DNA from: Arthrobacter sp. AFG20
GTDB lineage: Bacteria; Actinomycetota; Actinomycetes; Actinomycetales; Micrococcaceae
DNA: 64,000 nucleotides
Direction: 5' to 3'
Assembly (NCBI RefSeq): GCF_002892795.1
Contig: NZ_PJMC01000016.1
Location: forward strand, 1-64,000
Part shown: positions 7,524-16,134 of the stretch, piece by piece
How the letters are laid out: the number at the start of each line of letters is the position of its first letter
Position numbering within the stretch: position 1 is the stretch's first letter
Made by a program: the position numbers and the translations under genes
Notes under the pieces: generated by a model
Database searches by the model: none
What the model was told of the DNA's origin: nothing
The model's input: the letters and a program-made list of their open reading frames with translations, nothing else

Positions 7524-8615
7524 ATGGAGGCGAATCCCGCACGCCGTTTCGACCCGCTTGCGGCCGTCCGTACCCAGGCGGCCGGAGAGCTCGACCTGCT
7601 GCTGGCCGGGACCGTTTTTCAGGACATCATCTTCACCGGGTTGCCGCACGCGCCCGAGCCTGGAACCGAAATCTGGAGCGAGGGGATGGGCAGTTGCCCG
7701 GGTGGCGTGGCCAACCAGGCCATCGCGGCCGCGCGCCTCGGCTTGCGGACCGGGCTGGCTGCGGCCTTCGGCGACGACGGCTACGGCGACTACAACTGGA
7801 AAGTCCTGGACCGGCAGGAGCACGTGGACCTGTCCCTGTCCCGCCGGATCCCGGGCTGGCATTCGCCGGTGACCGTATCACTCAGCGTGGACCACGACCG
7901 CTCGATGGTCACGCACGGGCACCCGGCGCCGGTGACCTCCTCCGAGCTGATTGGGAATCCGCCCCGCGCGCTGGCTGCTGTGGCGGACCTCGGCCATGAA
8001 CTGGAGCCGTGGGCGCTCGCGGCGCACAAGGAGGGAGTGAAACTGTTCGGCGACGTCGGCTGGGACCCCACCGGCGAATGGTCCCACGCGCGGCTTGCCA
8101 ACCTGCAGTACTTCCATGCCTTCATGCCCAACCAGCGCGAGGCCATGGCCTTCACCGGCAAGGACGATCCCTGGGCCGCGCTGTACTCCCTGGCGGACCG
8201 GGTGCCGGTGGCGGTGGTGACCCTGGGGGCGCAGGGGGCCATGGCAGTGGACTCGGAAACCGGCGAGGAGGAGTGGGTACCCTCCCTGCCGGTGGCCGCC
8301 TTCGATCCGACCGGTGCCGGGGACTGTTTCGGGGCCGCGTTCATCGTCGGGAGCCTTGCGGGGTGGCCCCTCAGCGACCGGCTGCGGTTCGCCAATCTCT
8401 GCGCCGCGCTGGCAGTCCAGGAAGTGGGCGGGTCCCTCGCGGCGCCGGGCTGGGGCGACATCGCCGACTGGTGGAAGCGCGCCAACGCCCGGCCGGAACG
8501 CCGCGGCAGCCAGTGGCTGCGCCGCTACTCCTTCCTCGCCGACATCGTCCGGGATGTTCCTCTTCAGGCGCAGCGGCGCGCGGCCGCCACCATCGCGCAC
8601 CTCTCGGACGCCTGA
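7524..8615 (+). CDS. PfkB family carbohydrate kinase
   Basis: A 363-residue ribokinase-fold kinase. The N-terminal PfkB signature is represented by CPGGVANQAIAAARLG (59-74). The C-terminal signature DPTGAGDCFGAAF starts at residue 261, with Asp267 as the catalytic base. The substrate is not determinable; the length and the C-terminal tail rich in Arg and Trp are unlike fructokinase or ribokinase. It diverges from the GH4 glycosidase, suggesting joint use in the catabolism of a sugar or glycoside. The start at 7524 is chosen from the -10 spacing and the family N-terminus; an upstream in-frame start at 7410 would lie within the GH4 promoter region. Confidence 0.8.
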   Translation: MEANPARRFDPLAAVRTQAAGELDLLLAGTVFQDIIFTGLPHAPEPGTEIWSEGMGSCPGGVANQAIAAARLGLRTGLAAAFGDDGYGDYNWKVLDRQEHVDLSLSRRIPGWHSPVTVSLSVDHDRSMVTHGHPAPVTSSELIGNPPRALAAVADLGHELEPWALAAHKEGVKLFGDVGWDPTGEWSHARLANLQYFHAFMPNQREAMAFTGKDDPWAALYSLADRVPVAVVTLGAQGAMAVDSETGEEEWVPSLPVAAFDPTGAGDCFGAAFIVGSLAGWPLSDRLRFANLCAALAVQEVGGSLAAPGWGDIADWWKRANARPERRGSQWLRRYSFLADIVRDVPLQAQRRAAATIAHLSDA

Positions 8616-8666
8616 GTCCCCGGCACGCCGCCGGCCCGGCAATTATTCGGCCCGAAGCGCCAGCAC

Positions 8667-8672
8667 TAGAAT
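8667..8672 (+). promoter_or_regulatory. -10 box of alr (leaderless GTG)
   Basis: TAGAAT ends 7 bases before the GTG at 8680. The first transcribed base should be at or one base before the start codon. Confidence 0.6.
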
Positions 8673-8679
8673 CAGTAGC

Positions 8680-9918
8680 GTGATTTATCCAGCAGCAACA
8701 GGAGACCGCCCGGCAGCACCGGGCCCGGTCGGGACGGCCCACGGTTACAACCGGACGGCCCATGAACGCTCCGCCGTGATCGACCTCGCGGCCATCCGGC
8801 ACAACGTCCGCCGGCTCGCCGCGGCCGCCGAACCGGCCAAGGTTATGGCGGTCGTCAAGGCCGACGCCTACGGACACGGCGCCGTGCCGGTGGCGCGTGC
8901 GGCCCTCGAGGCGGGCGCCAGCTGGCTGGGCGTCGCGCACATCTCCGAAGCGCTGGCACTGCGCGCGGCAGGCATCGAAGCCCCGCTGCTCGCCTGGCTG
9001 CACACCCCGGAAAGCAACTTCGGCGCGGCGGTGGCGGCCGGCGTCGACATCGGGTGTTCCGGCTGGGAGCTGGAACAGATCGTGGCCGCGGCCCGGGAAC
9101 AGGAACGGCCAGCGCGTGTCCATCTGAAGGTGGACACGGGGCTGGGCCGCAACGGCGCCACCGTCGAGGTGTGGGACCGGCTGGTGGGCGAAGCCGTGGA
9201 GTACCAGGACCAGGGGCTGCTGCGCGTGGTGGGCATCTTCTCCCACCTTGCCGTGGCCGACGAGCCGGAACGCCCGGAGACCGATGACCAGCTCGCCGCG
9301 TTCCGCGAGGTCCTGGCCATCGCGGAAGACGCCGGTGTGGACCCCGAAGTACGCCACCTGGCCAACACCCCGGCCACGCTGTCCCGGCCGGACACGCACT
9401 TCGACCTGGTCCGCGTGGGGCTGGGAGTCTACGGCCTCTCGCCCTTCGAGGGGCAGAACTCCGCGGAACTCGGCCTCCGCCCCGCGATGACCCTGCGCAC
9501 CGTCGTGTCCCACTGCAAGGATGTGCACTCCGGCCAGGGCGTCTCCTACGGCTTCAACTACTACACCGCCGGGGAGAGCACGCTGGGGCTCATCCCGCTC
9601 GGCTATGCCGACGGCGTTCCCCGCGTCGCCACCGGCGGACCCGTCCGCGTGGAGGGCGTCACCTACCCCGTGGTGGGACGGATCGCGATGGACCAGATGG
9701 TGATCGATCTCGGCCCGTTGGACGTGACCCGGGGCGGCCACAGCGTCCTCGGGGCAGAGGCCGTACTCTTTGGCGACGGTGCCGACGGCGGCCCCACAGC
9801 GGACGACTGGGCCCGCGCCGCCGGCACCAACAACTACGAGATTGTCACCCGCATCAGCCCCCGCGTGCCCCGCACGTACATCAACGAATCGCCCAGCAGC
9901 GAAGCGCCGGCGCCGTGA
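8680..9918 (+). CDS. alr: Alanine racemase
   Basis: A 412-residue, PLP-dependent enzyme that converts L-alanine to D-alanine for peptidoglycan. The PLP lysine is Lys60 in VVKADAYGHG. The opposing catalytic tyrosine is Tyr290 in VSYGFNYY. The conserved RIAMDQMVIDL and the barrel strands HLKVDTGLGRNG are present. The GTG start is chosen because a TAGAAT box sits just upstream and the N-terminal region (YNRTAHERSAVIDLAAI) then has family length plus about 30 residues. It heads an operon whose next gene overlaps it by 4 bases (GTGA), tying cell-wall D-alanine to t6A genes as in many actinobacteria. Confidence 0.95.
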   Translation: MIYPAATGDRPAAPGPVGTAHGYNRTAHERSAVIDLAAIRHNVRRLAAAAEPAKVMAVVKADAYGHGAVPVARAALEAGASWLGVAHISEALALRAAGIEAPLLAWLHTPESNFGAAVAAGVDIGCSGWELEQIVAAAREQERPARVHLKVDTGLGRNGATVEVWDRLVGEAVEYQDQGLLRVVGIFSHLAVADEPERPETDDQLAAFREVLAIAEDAGVDPEVRHLANTPATLSRPDTHFDLVRVGLGVYGLSPFEGQNSAELGLRPAMTLRTVVSHCKDVHSGQGVSYGFNYYTAGESTLGLIPLGYADGVPRVATGGPVRVEGVTYPVVGRIAMDQMVIDLGPLDVTRGGHSVLGAEAVLFGDGADGGPTADDWARAAGTNNYEIVTRISPRVPRTYINESPSSEAPAP

Positions 9919-10499
9919 GTATCCCGGAAACCGTCAACGCTCCGCTGTGGGTCCGGACCCTGACGGTCACGACGGCGGACCAGACCCACGCCCTCGGCGC
10001 GGCTCTGGCAGAGGTGCTCCGGGCGGGGGACCTCCTGGTGCTCACGGGCGAACTGGGCGCCGGCAAGACAACCTTCACGCAGGGCCTCGGCGAGGGCCTG
10101 GGCGTCCGCGAGGGCATCATTTCGCCGACCTTCGTGCTGGTGCGCATTCACCCCAACCTCCCCGACGGGCCGCGCCCGGGCGGGCCGGACCTGGTGCACG
10201 TGGACGCCTACCGGCTGGGATCGGCGTCGGAAATCGACGACATTGACCTGGAGAACACCCTGGACTCCGCCGTGACCGTGGTGGAGTGGGGCCGGGACCG
10301 CGTGGAGCACCTGACCGAGAGCCGGCTCGAGGTGGAACTGCACCGCCAGCTGGGCGGCGCCACCGCGGCCCACCAAACCGGTAACGGCGCCCTGGACTTC
10401 GAGTCCGAGGACGACGACGAACCCCGCACCATCATCATCCGCGGCTTCGGGCCGCGCTGGGCCGAACAGCCCGTTCTCGCCGCGGAAGGAATCTCCTGA
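9915..10499 (+). CDS. tsaE: tRNA t6A biosynthesis ATPase TsaE
   Basis: A 194-residue P-loop ATPase that powers the TsaBD complex making N6-threonylcarbamoyladenosine at A37 of ANN-decoding tRNAs. Walker A is GELGAGKTT at 45-53, followed by SPTFVL and the Asp/Trp motif VVEWG. The C-terminus carries an acidic insert (FESEDDDE) that makes it about 30-40 residues longer than the minimal family. The GTG start overlaps the alr stop (GTGA), so it is translationally coupled. Confidence 0.95.
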   Translation: MSIPETVNAPLWVRTLTVTTADQTHALGAALAEVLRAGDLLVLTGELGAGKTTFTQGLGEGLGVREGIISPTFVLVRIHPNLPDGPRPGGPDLVHVDAYRLGSASEIDDIDLENTLDSAVTVVEWGRDRVEHLTESRLEVELHRQLGGATAAHQTGNGALDFESEDDDEPRTIIIRGFGPRWAEQPVLAAEGIS

Positions 10500-11170
10500 T
10501 GCTCATTCTCGCCATTGACACATCCGCCGTGGCCAGCGCCGCGCTGGTGTCCGACGACGCCCTGGAAGGCGTGGTGGGCAGCTTCTCCACCGAGGACACG
10601 AGGAGCCACGCCGAGGTCCTTGCGCCGGGAATCGAACGGCTGCTGGCAGACGCCGAGGTGACCGGGGCCGACATTGACGCGATCGTGGTGGGCGTTGGTC
10701 CCGGTCCCTTCACAGGGCTCCGGTCCGGCATTGCGACGGCGCGTACCCTCGCCTTTGTTTGGAACACACCATTGCACGGCATGATGAGCCTCGACGCCGT
10801 CGCCCTCGAGGTGGCAGAATCCACCGATGCGCCGGCCGAGTTCCTCGTGGCCACCGACGCCCGGCGCAAAGAGGTCTACTGGGCCCGCTACACCCTGGCC
10901 GCGGGACAGCTGCCGAAGCTCACGGACGGGCCGCACGTGGGCTTCGCCGCGGACCTTCCCGAGCTCCCGGCCTACGGCGCGGGCGCAGGGCTCTACCCGG
11001 AGGCCCTCCGCGCGGATCCGGACTTCAGCACCGAACAGCCGGACGCGCTGTACCTGGGCCAGTTTGCGCTGGCGAGACTGGAAGCGGGCGAGGAGCTCCT
11101 GGACTCCACGCCGCTCTACCTCCGTGAATCCGACGCGCAGGTCCCCGGCCCCCGAAAGCGTGCCCTGTGA
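10499..11170 (+). CDS. tsaB: tRNA t6A biosynthesis protein TsaB
   Basis: A 223-residue ASKHA-fold partner of TsaD, a scaffold without catalysis of its own. The N-terminal MLILAIDTSA and the glycine-rich GVGPGPFTGLRSG (66-78) are diagnostic. TGATG overlap with tsaE couples their translation. The C-terminal half (LPAYGAGAGLYPEALR) is normal for the family. Confidence 0.95.
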   Translation: MLILAIDTSAVASAALVSDDALEGVVGSFSTEDTRSHAEVLAPGIERLLADAEVTGADIDAIVVGVGPGPFTGLRSGIATARTLAFVWNTPLHGMMSLDAVALEVAESTDAPAEFLVATDARRKEVYWARYTLAAGQLPKLTDGPHVGFAADLPELPAYGAGAGLYPEALRADPDFSTEQPDALYLGQFALARLEAGEELLDSTPLYLRESDAQVPGPRKRAL

Positions 11171-11826
11171 ACCTGCTGCCCGAATCATCCGGCAACCCCA
11201 CACCCGGTGCTTCCGGCACGCCCGGCAACCCCACACCCGGTAACGCGCCCGTCCTGCGCCAGCTGGACTCGGGCGTGACCATTCGCGACATGCTTCCTGC
11301 GGACATCCCTGCCGTCCACGAGCTGGAGGTCCGGCTGTTCCCGGTGGACGCATGGCCGCTGCAGATGTTCTGGGACGAACTGATGCAGCCGGAAACCCGC
11401 CGCTACTTCGTGGCCGAGGCTCCGGATGGCATCGTCGGCTATGCGGGACTGATGTGCGTGGAGCCGATCGCCGACGTCCAGACCATCGCCGTGGTTCCCC
11501 AATATGAGGGCAGGGGAATCGGCACGGCGCTCCTCACCGACCTGATCGCCGAGGGGCGGCGCCGCGGCGCAGCCGACATCCTGCTCGAGGTCCGGGCTGA
11601 CAACCCGCGCGCCCAGCAGTTGTACATCCGTTTCGGGTTCGAACAGATCCACGTGCGGAAAAAGTACTACCGCGACGGCGTCGACGCCCTGATCATGCGG
11701 CTTCAGCTGGAGGAAGTGCTCGCTGTGCACCAGGACATCGTGCACGACGCCGAACCCGAGCCTGCGCAGACTGATGAAGCCGGCCGCGCCGGCGAGACCG
11801 CTCCCACGGAGGCAGACCAGAAATGA
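11167..11826 (+). CDS. rimI: Ribosomal-protein-alanine N-acetyltransferase RimI
   Basis: A 219-residue GNAT acetyltransferase. The acetyl-CoA loop [15 protein letters not shown] is at 109-123, followed by the classic [12 protein letters not shown]-type segment ([14 protein letters not shown]). It acetylates the N-terminus of ribosomal S18 in enterics, but broader targets are known. Two odd parts flank the core: a 36-residue N-terminal lead containing two copies of GNPTPG, encoded by a 19-bp direct repeat (11190-11208 and 11223-11241), and a Glu/Thr-rich tail after residue 180. It overlaps tsaB (GTGA) and tsaD (ATGA) by 4 bases each. Confidence 0.9.
   Translation: MNLLPESSGNPTPGASGTPGNPTPGNAPVLRQLDSGVTIRDMLPADIPAVHELEVRLFPVDAWPLQMFWDELMQPETRRYFVAEAPDGIVGYAGLMCVEPIADVQTIAVVPQYEGRGIGTALLTDLIAEGRRRGAADILLEVRADNPRAQQLYIRFGFEQIHVRKKYYRDGVDALIMRLQLEEVLAVHQDIVHDAEPEPAQTDEAGRAGETAPTEADQK
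11190..11241 (+). repeat. 19-bp direct repeat within rimI
   Basis: CGGCAACCCCACACCCGGT occurs at 11190-11208 and 11223-11241, 33 bases apart, so it is in frame and duplicates the peptide GNPTPG. It looks like a recent in-frame duplication in the disordered N-terminus of RimI. Confidence 0.85.
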
Positions 11827-12974
11827 ACCGCTCGCAGCCGCTTGTACTCGGCATTGAGTCATCGTGCGACGAAACGGGCGTAGGCATCGTCCGCGGCACC
11901 GACCTCCTGACCAACACGGTGTCCTCGTCCATGGAAGAGCACGTCCGGTTTGGCGGCGTCATCCCCGAAATCGCCTCGCGCGCCCACCTGGACGCCTTCG
12001 TTCCAGCCCTGCAGGCGGCCCTCGCCGAGGCGGACGTGACGCTGGACGAGATCGACGCCATCGCGGTGACGTCCGGTCCGGGGCTGGCGGGTGCCCTGAT
12101 GGTTGGAGTGTGCGCCGCCAAGGCGCTCGCCGTCGCCACGGGCAAGCCGCTCTATGCCATCAACCATCTGGTGGCCCATGTGGGGGTCGGCCTGCTCAAC
12201 CCGCGCGCCGCCGGCAACACGGGCAACACCGGCGGCGTCGGTGCCTACAACCCCATACTTCCCGACAACCTCGGCGCCCTGCTGGTTTCCGGCGGGCACA
12301 CCGAGATTTTGCGGATCCGCAGCATCACGGACGACGTCGAGCTGCTCGGTTCGACGATCGACGACGCCGCCGGCGAGGCGTACGACAAGGTCGCCAGGAT
12401 CCTCGGCCTGGGCTACCCCGGCGGCCCGGCCATTGACCGGCTGGCGCGCGAAGGAAACGCCAAGGCCATCCGGTTCCCGCGCGGACTGACGCAGCCCAAG
12501 TACATGGGCACCGCGGAGGAGCCCGGCCGTCACCGGTACGATTGGTCCTTCAGTGGACTGAAGACTGCGGTGGCCAGGTGCGTGGAGCAGTTCGAAGCCG
12601 CGGGTGATCCCGTGCCGGTGGCTGACATAGCCGCAGCCTTCCAGGAAGCCGTGGTGGATGTCATCACGTCCAAGGCGGTCCTGGCCTGCCGGGAGCGTGG
12701 CATTACGGATGTGCTGCTGGGCGGGGGAGTGGCCGCCAATTCGCGGCTGCGGCAGCTGACAGAACAGCGCTGCTCGGCCGCCGGCATCACGCTGCACGTT
12801 CCGCCGCTGGACCTGTGCACGGACAACGGCGCGATGGTGGCCGCGCTCGGAGCGCAGCTGGTCATGGCCGGGATTGAACCGAGCGGCATAGCTTTCGCGC
12901 CGGACTCATCCATGCCGGTGACCACGGTCTCGGCGCCCGCCACGTACACGGCGCCCGCCAGCGCGGGCGCCTGA
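11823..12974 (+). CDS. tsaD: tRNA N6-adenosine threonylcarbamoyltransferase TsaD
   Basis: A 383-residue catalytic subunit that transfers the threonylcarbamoyl group from TC-AMP to A37. The N-terminal [15 protein letters not shown], the metal-binding histidines in HLVAH (His115, His119), SGGHTEIL and [11 protein letters not shown] are intact. A Gly/Asn/Thr-rich insertion ([12 protein letters not shown], about 131-142) follows the metal site and is absent from the minimal family. The C-terminal ~25 residues are Ala/Pro/Ser-rich. The ATG overlaps the rimI stop. Confidence 0.96.
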   Translation: MNRSQPLVLGIESSCDETGVGIVRGTDLLTNTVSSSMEEHVRFGGVIPEIASRAHLDAFVPALQAALAEADVTLDEIDAIAVTSGPGLAGALMVGVCAAKALAVATGKPLYAINHLVAHVGVGLLNPRAAGNTGNTGGVGAYNPILPDNLGALLVSGGHTEILRIRSITDDVELLGSTIDDAAGEAYDKVARILGLGYPGGPAIDRLAREGNAKAIRFPRGLTQPKYMGTAEEPGRHRYDWSFSGLKTAVARCVEQFEAAGDPVPVADIAAAFQEAVVDVITSKAVLACRERGITDVLLGGGVAANSRLRQLTEQRCSAAGITLHVPPLDLCTDNGAMVAALGAQLVMAGIEPSGIAFAPDSSMPVTTVSAPATYTAPASAGA

Positions 12975-13009
12975 GGCCAGACGGTCCGGCTCGGCGCGGA
13001 GGCGTCGGG

Positions 13010-14161
13010 TTACGCCGTCGGGCCGTTCCGCATCTGCTTCACGAGATCGAGGACCACGGCCTGGAGGTTGCCGCCGCTTTCGGCGGCCACACGCCGCTGG
13101 CGCTGGTACCCCGCGCCGCGGCTGATGATCTTTTCGACGTCGGCCAGCTCATCCGGGCAGCCCAGCTTCGCGGCGATCGGTTCGAGCCGGTTGAGCGTCT
13201 CCAGCAGGTGGTCGGTGACGAGCCGCTCGTTACCCTCGGCGTCGAGGATGATGATCGCGTCCATGCCGTAGCGGGCGGCCCGCCACTTGTTCTCCTGGAC
13301 GTGCCACGGCGGCATGGTGGGGATGCTGCCGCCGGCGTCCAGGATGTCGGAGAATTCGTGGACCAGGCACTGGGTCAGGGCCGCCACGGCGCCCACCTCC
13401 TCCAGCGTGGCCAGGCCGTCGCAGATGCGCATCTCAATAGTGCCGAGGGCCGGCACCGGGCGGATGTCCCAGCGGATCTCCGAGATGGCGTCGATCACGC
13501 CGGTGGTAAACATGTCCTGGACGTAGGACTCGTACTCTTCCCAGCTGGCGAACTGGAAAGGCAGTCCCGCCGTCGGCAGCTGCTGGAACATGAGGGCCCG
13601 GTGCGAGGCGTAGCCGGTGTCCTCGCCGCCCCAGAACGGGCTGGACGCCGACAGGGCCTGGAAATGCGGGAAGTAGTTGACCAGGCCATCGAGCACGGGA
13701 AGGACCTTGCTGCGCCGGTCCAGTCCAACATGGACGTGTACGCCGTAGATCACCATCTGCCGGCCCCACCACTGCGTGCGGTCGATCAGCTTGGCGTAGC
13801 GTTCCTTGTCCGTGACCGGCTGCAGCTGCGGCGGGCTGAACGGGTGGCTTCCGGCGCAGAACACCTCCACGCCCATCGGGTCCGTGACTTCACGAAGGGC
13901 GGCCAGGGAGCGGGCGAGGTCTTCCTTCGCTTCCGCGGCGGTCTCGCAGATCCCGGTAACCAGCTCCACGGTATTGAGGAGCAGCTCCTGCTTGATGTGG
14001 GGATGCTCGTCGTCCTCGTTCAGCTCGGGATGCCGTGCCACGACCCCGCGCAGGACCTCGTTGGCCACCGACGACAGTTCACCGGTCTGCGCATCCACCA
14101 GCGCGAGTTCCCATTCCACACCGAGAGTTGATTGCCTGGATGAAGCGAAATCAATCTTCAT
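13010..14161 (-). CDS. YbdK-type carboxylate-amine ligase (GCS2 family)
   Basis: A 383-residue protein of the glutamate-cysteine ligase type 2 family. Visible motifs are LGVEWELALVD at the N-terminus, the ATP/substrate segments MVIYGVHVHVGLD and HVQENKWRAARYG, and TIEMRICDG. E. coli YbdK has weak glutamate-cysteine ligase activity; in mycothiol-making actinobacteria the physiological product is unclear. The ATG at 14159-14161 follows GAGGAA. A longer frame to 14245 would enter the upstream divergent promoter region. It is convergent with the t6A operon, leaving only 35 bp. Confidence 0.85.
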   Translation of the reverse strand: MKIDFASSRQSTLGVEWELALVDAQTGELSSVANEVLRGVVARHPELNEDDEHPHIKQELLLNTVELVTGICETAAEAKEDLARSLAALREVTDPMGVEVFCAGSHPFSPPQLQPVTDKERYAKLIDRTQWWGRQMVIYGVHVHVGLDRRSKVLPVLDGLVNYFPHFQALSASSPFWGGEDTGYASHRALMFQQLPTAGLPFQFASWEEYESYVQDMFTTGVIDAISEIRWDIRPVPALGTIEMRICDGLATLEEVGAVAALTQCLVHEFSDILDAGGSIPTMPPWHVQENKWRAARYGMDAIIILDAEGNERLVTDHLLETLNRLEPIAAKLGCPDELADVEKIISRGAGYQRQRRVAAESGGNLQAVVLDLVKQMRNGPTA

Positions 14162-14263
14162 GTGTTCCTCGCTGTGTGCTGGCCTAATGACACCGGGTCC
14201 GGTCGCCGTCCGTTCCTGGCGAACGGCTGGCAGGGGAACGGTCATCCAAGTCTAGTGCAGGGG

Positions 14264-14269
14264 TAGCAT
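14264..14269 (+). promoter_or_regulatory. -10 box of the GH3 lipoprotein gene
   Basis: TAGCAT ends 7 bases before the ATG at 14277, consistent with a leaderless transcript. Confidence 0.5.
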
Positions 14270-14276
14270 CGAAGTG

Positions 14277-16088
14277 ATGGCTTGGCTACACAGGGCGCGT
14301 GAGAGTGTTCACACCACCAGCCGCCCCAATTTCCCCAGGGTACGTCCCGGCATTGCACCTGCGCGCAACGCACCGGCGGCGTCTGCGGCAGCGCTCGCGG
14401 CGCTGTTCGCGGTTGCGTCGTGCACGCCGGCGGCACCCGAACCAGGACAGGGTACGACGACGGCGCCCGCGGCTTCCGCTTCCGGCTCACCGCAGGGGGC
14501 AGAGAGGTCTTCACCGCACTCCGGTTCACCCCAGACAAATACACAGAGTCCGGCCCCGCCCGCGGCGGCGCCCGCACCGAAGGACAGGGCGGCGCTGGGC
14601 TGGGGCCCGCAGCAGCGGGACGCCGACGCCGCCGCCTCGGCGGTGGCCAAAATGACCCTGGAGGAGAAGGCCGGGCAGGTGCTCCTGCCCTTCTACACCG
14701 GCCTTGACCATGAAGCGCAGGCCGCCGCGGTGGAACGGCTCCACCTTGCCGGCTCCATGATCATGGCCGACAACGTGCCCGGAACAGCCACCGGCCTGGT
14801 GGACATCCCGGCGCTGGCCGGGGCGACGCGGCGGCTGGACGAGGCGTCCCGCTCCGGGGGCCGCACCTGGCCCGGCCTGATCGGCGTTGACCAGGAAGGC
14901 GGAGCAGTGAGCCGCGTCGGCGCACCGCTGACCCGCTGGCCCACTCCGATGAGCTACGGCGCCGCCGGCAGCGTGCCCCTCGCCGCCGAGGCCGGCACCG
15001 GGCTGGCAGCGGAACTCGCGCCGCTGGGCTTCACCGTGGACTTCGCCCCCGCGGCCGACGTCACAATGGGTCCCGCCGATCCCACCATCGGCGCGCGGTC
15101 CATGTCCGCTGACGCCCGTGCCGCGGCTTCGCTGAGTGCCGGCTTTGCCACAGGCATGCTGGCCGGCGGCGTGCTGCCCACCGTCAAGCATTTTCCCGGG
15201 CACGGTTCGGTGACCACCGATTCCCACAAGGGGCTTCCCGTCCAAAACGCCACCCTTGGGCAGTTGAAGGCGCGGGACTGGAAGCCGTTCCAGTCCGCGG
15301 TCAAGGCAGGAGCGCCGATGATCATGACCGGCCACATCGCAGTGCAGGCCCTTGACCCGGGCGTGCCCGCGTCCCTTTCGAAGGCGACCTACACGGCGCT
15401 CCGCGGCCTTGGCTTCAAGGGCGTGGCGGTCACGGACGGGCTGAACATGGGCGCGGTGACAGACCGCTATCCTCACGGTTCCGCAGCGCCGGCCGCGTTG
15501 GCAGCCGGGGCAGACCTGCTGCTGATGCCGGCGGATGCCGCTGCCGCGCATGCCGCCGTCGTCGGGGCGGTTACCGGCGGGAAGCTCCCACTGTCGCGCC
15601 TCGAGGAGGCGGCCCGCCGGGTGGTCACCATGATGATCTGGCGCGGACGGACCGCACAGCCGAAGCCCCCGGCGGCACCGGGGAGCGGCGAGGCGCTATC
15701 CGCGAAAATTTCGGCGCGGGCCATCACCGTGGTGGCCGGCCGGTGCAAGGGTGCGTCCGTGGCCGGCCACATGCGGGTGGCAGGGGGCACGCCAGTGGAC
15801 CGGGCCCGCTTCGCCGCCGCGGCCAAGGAGGCGGGGATCGCGCTCGGAACGGGGCCGCTGGTCACGCTGATCGGTTACGGCGGCGGGCCCGTGAAGGGCG
15901 ATATTGCGGTGGCCCTGGATGCGCCGTGGTCCTTGGCGCAGTCCGTCGCGCCCACGAAGATCGCCCTCTACGGGCGCACGCCCGGAGCGTACAAGGCGCT
16001 GCTTGCCGTCCTGGTGGGGAAGGCCGCCGCCCCCGGGAAGCTGCCGGCCGCCGTCGGACCCTACCGGCCCGGCACGGGCTGCAACTAA
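14277..16088 (+). CDS. GH3 beta-N-acetylhexosaminidase-like lipoprotein (NagZ type)
   Basis: A 603-residue secreted glycosidase. The signal ends in AVASC, a likely lipobox with Cys49 as the lipidated residue, followed by a ~45-residue Thr/Ser/Pro/Ala linker. The GH3 catalytic domain spans roughly 110-440, with the NagZ-type His loop KHFPGHG (Lys304-Gly310) followed by DSHKGLP, and the nucleophile Asp387 in TDGLNMGAV. The C-terminal ~150 residues form a poorly recognised domain. It probably removes GlcNAc from peptidoglycan or chitin fragments outside the membrane. The ATG at 14277 rather than the GTG at 14274 is a choice of one codon. Confidence 0.88.
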   Translation: MAWLHRARESVHTTSRPNFPRVRPGIAPARNAPAASAAALAALFAVASCTPAAPEPGQGTTTAPAASASGSPQGAERSSPHSGSPQTNTQSPAPPAAAPAPKDRAALGWGPQQRDADAAASAVAKMTLEEKAGQVLLPFYTGLDHEAQAAAVERLHLAGSMIMADNVPGTATGLVDIPALAGATRRLDEASRSGGRTWPGLIGVDQEGGAVSRVGAPLTRWPTPMSYGAAGSVPLAAEAGTGLAAELAPLGFTVDFAPAADVTMGPADPTIGARSMSADARAAASLSAGFATGMLAGGVLPTVKHFPGHGSVTTDSHKGLPVQNATLGQLKARDWKPFQSAVKAGAPMIMTGHIAVQALDPGVPASLSKATYTALRGLGFKGVAVTDGLNMGAVTDRYPHGSAAPAALAAGADLLLMPADAAAAHAAVVGAVTGGKLPLSRLEEAARRVVTMMIWRGRTAQPKPPAAPGSGEALSAKISARAITVVAGRCKGASVAGHMRVAGGTPVDRARFAAAAKEAGIALGTGPLVTLIGYGGGPVKGDIAVALDAPWSLAQSVAPTKIALYGRTPGAYKALLAVLVGKAAAPGKLPAAVGPYRPGTGCN

Positions 16089-16122
16089 CAACCTGCTTCA
16101 GGTAATAAAGCCGGCCCCGCCG

Positions 16123-16128
16123 TTTAAT
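16123..16128 (+). promoter_or_regulatory. -10 box of the SDH-like gene
   Basis: TTTAAT ends 6 bases before the GTG at 16135. The purine stretch GGAGGG between them is too close to the GTG to act as a ribosome site. Confidence 0.5.
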
Positions 16129-16134
16129 GGAGGG

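Noticed and set aside
13010-14245. The longer YbdK start at 14245
   Set aside because: The extra residues are Pro/Arg-rich and unlike the family; the ATG at 14161 has a GAGGAA ribosome site.
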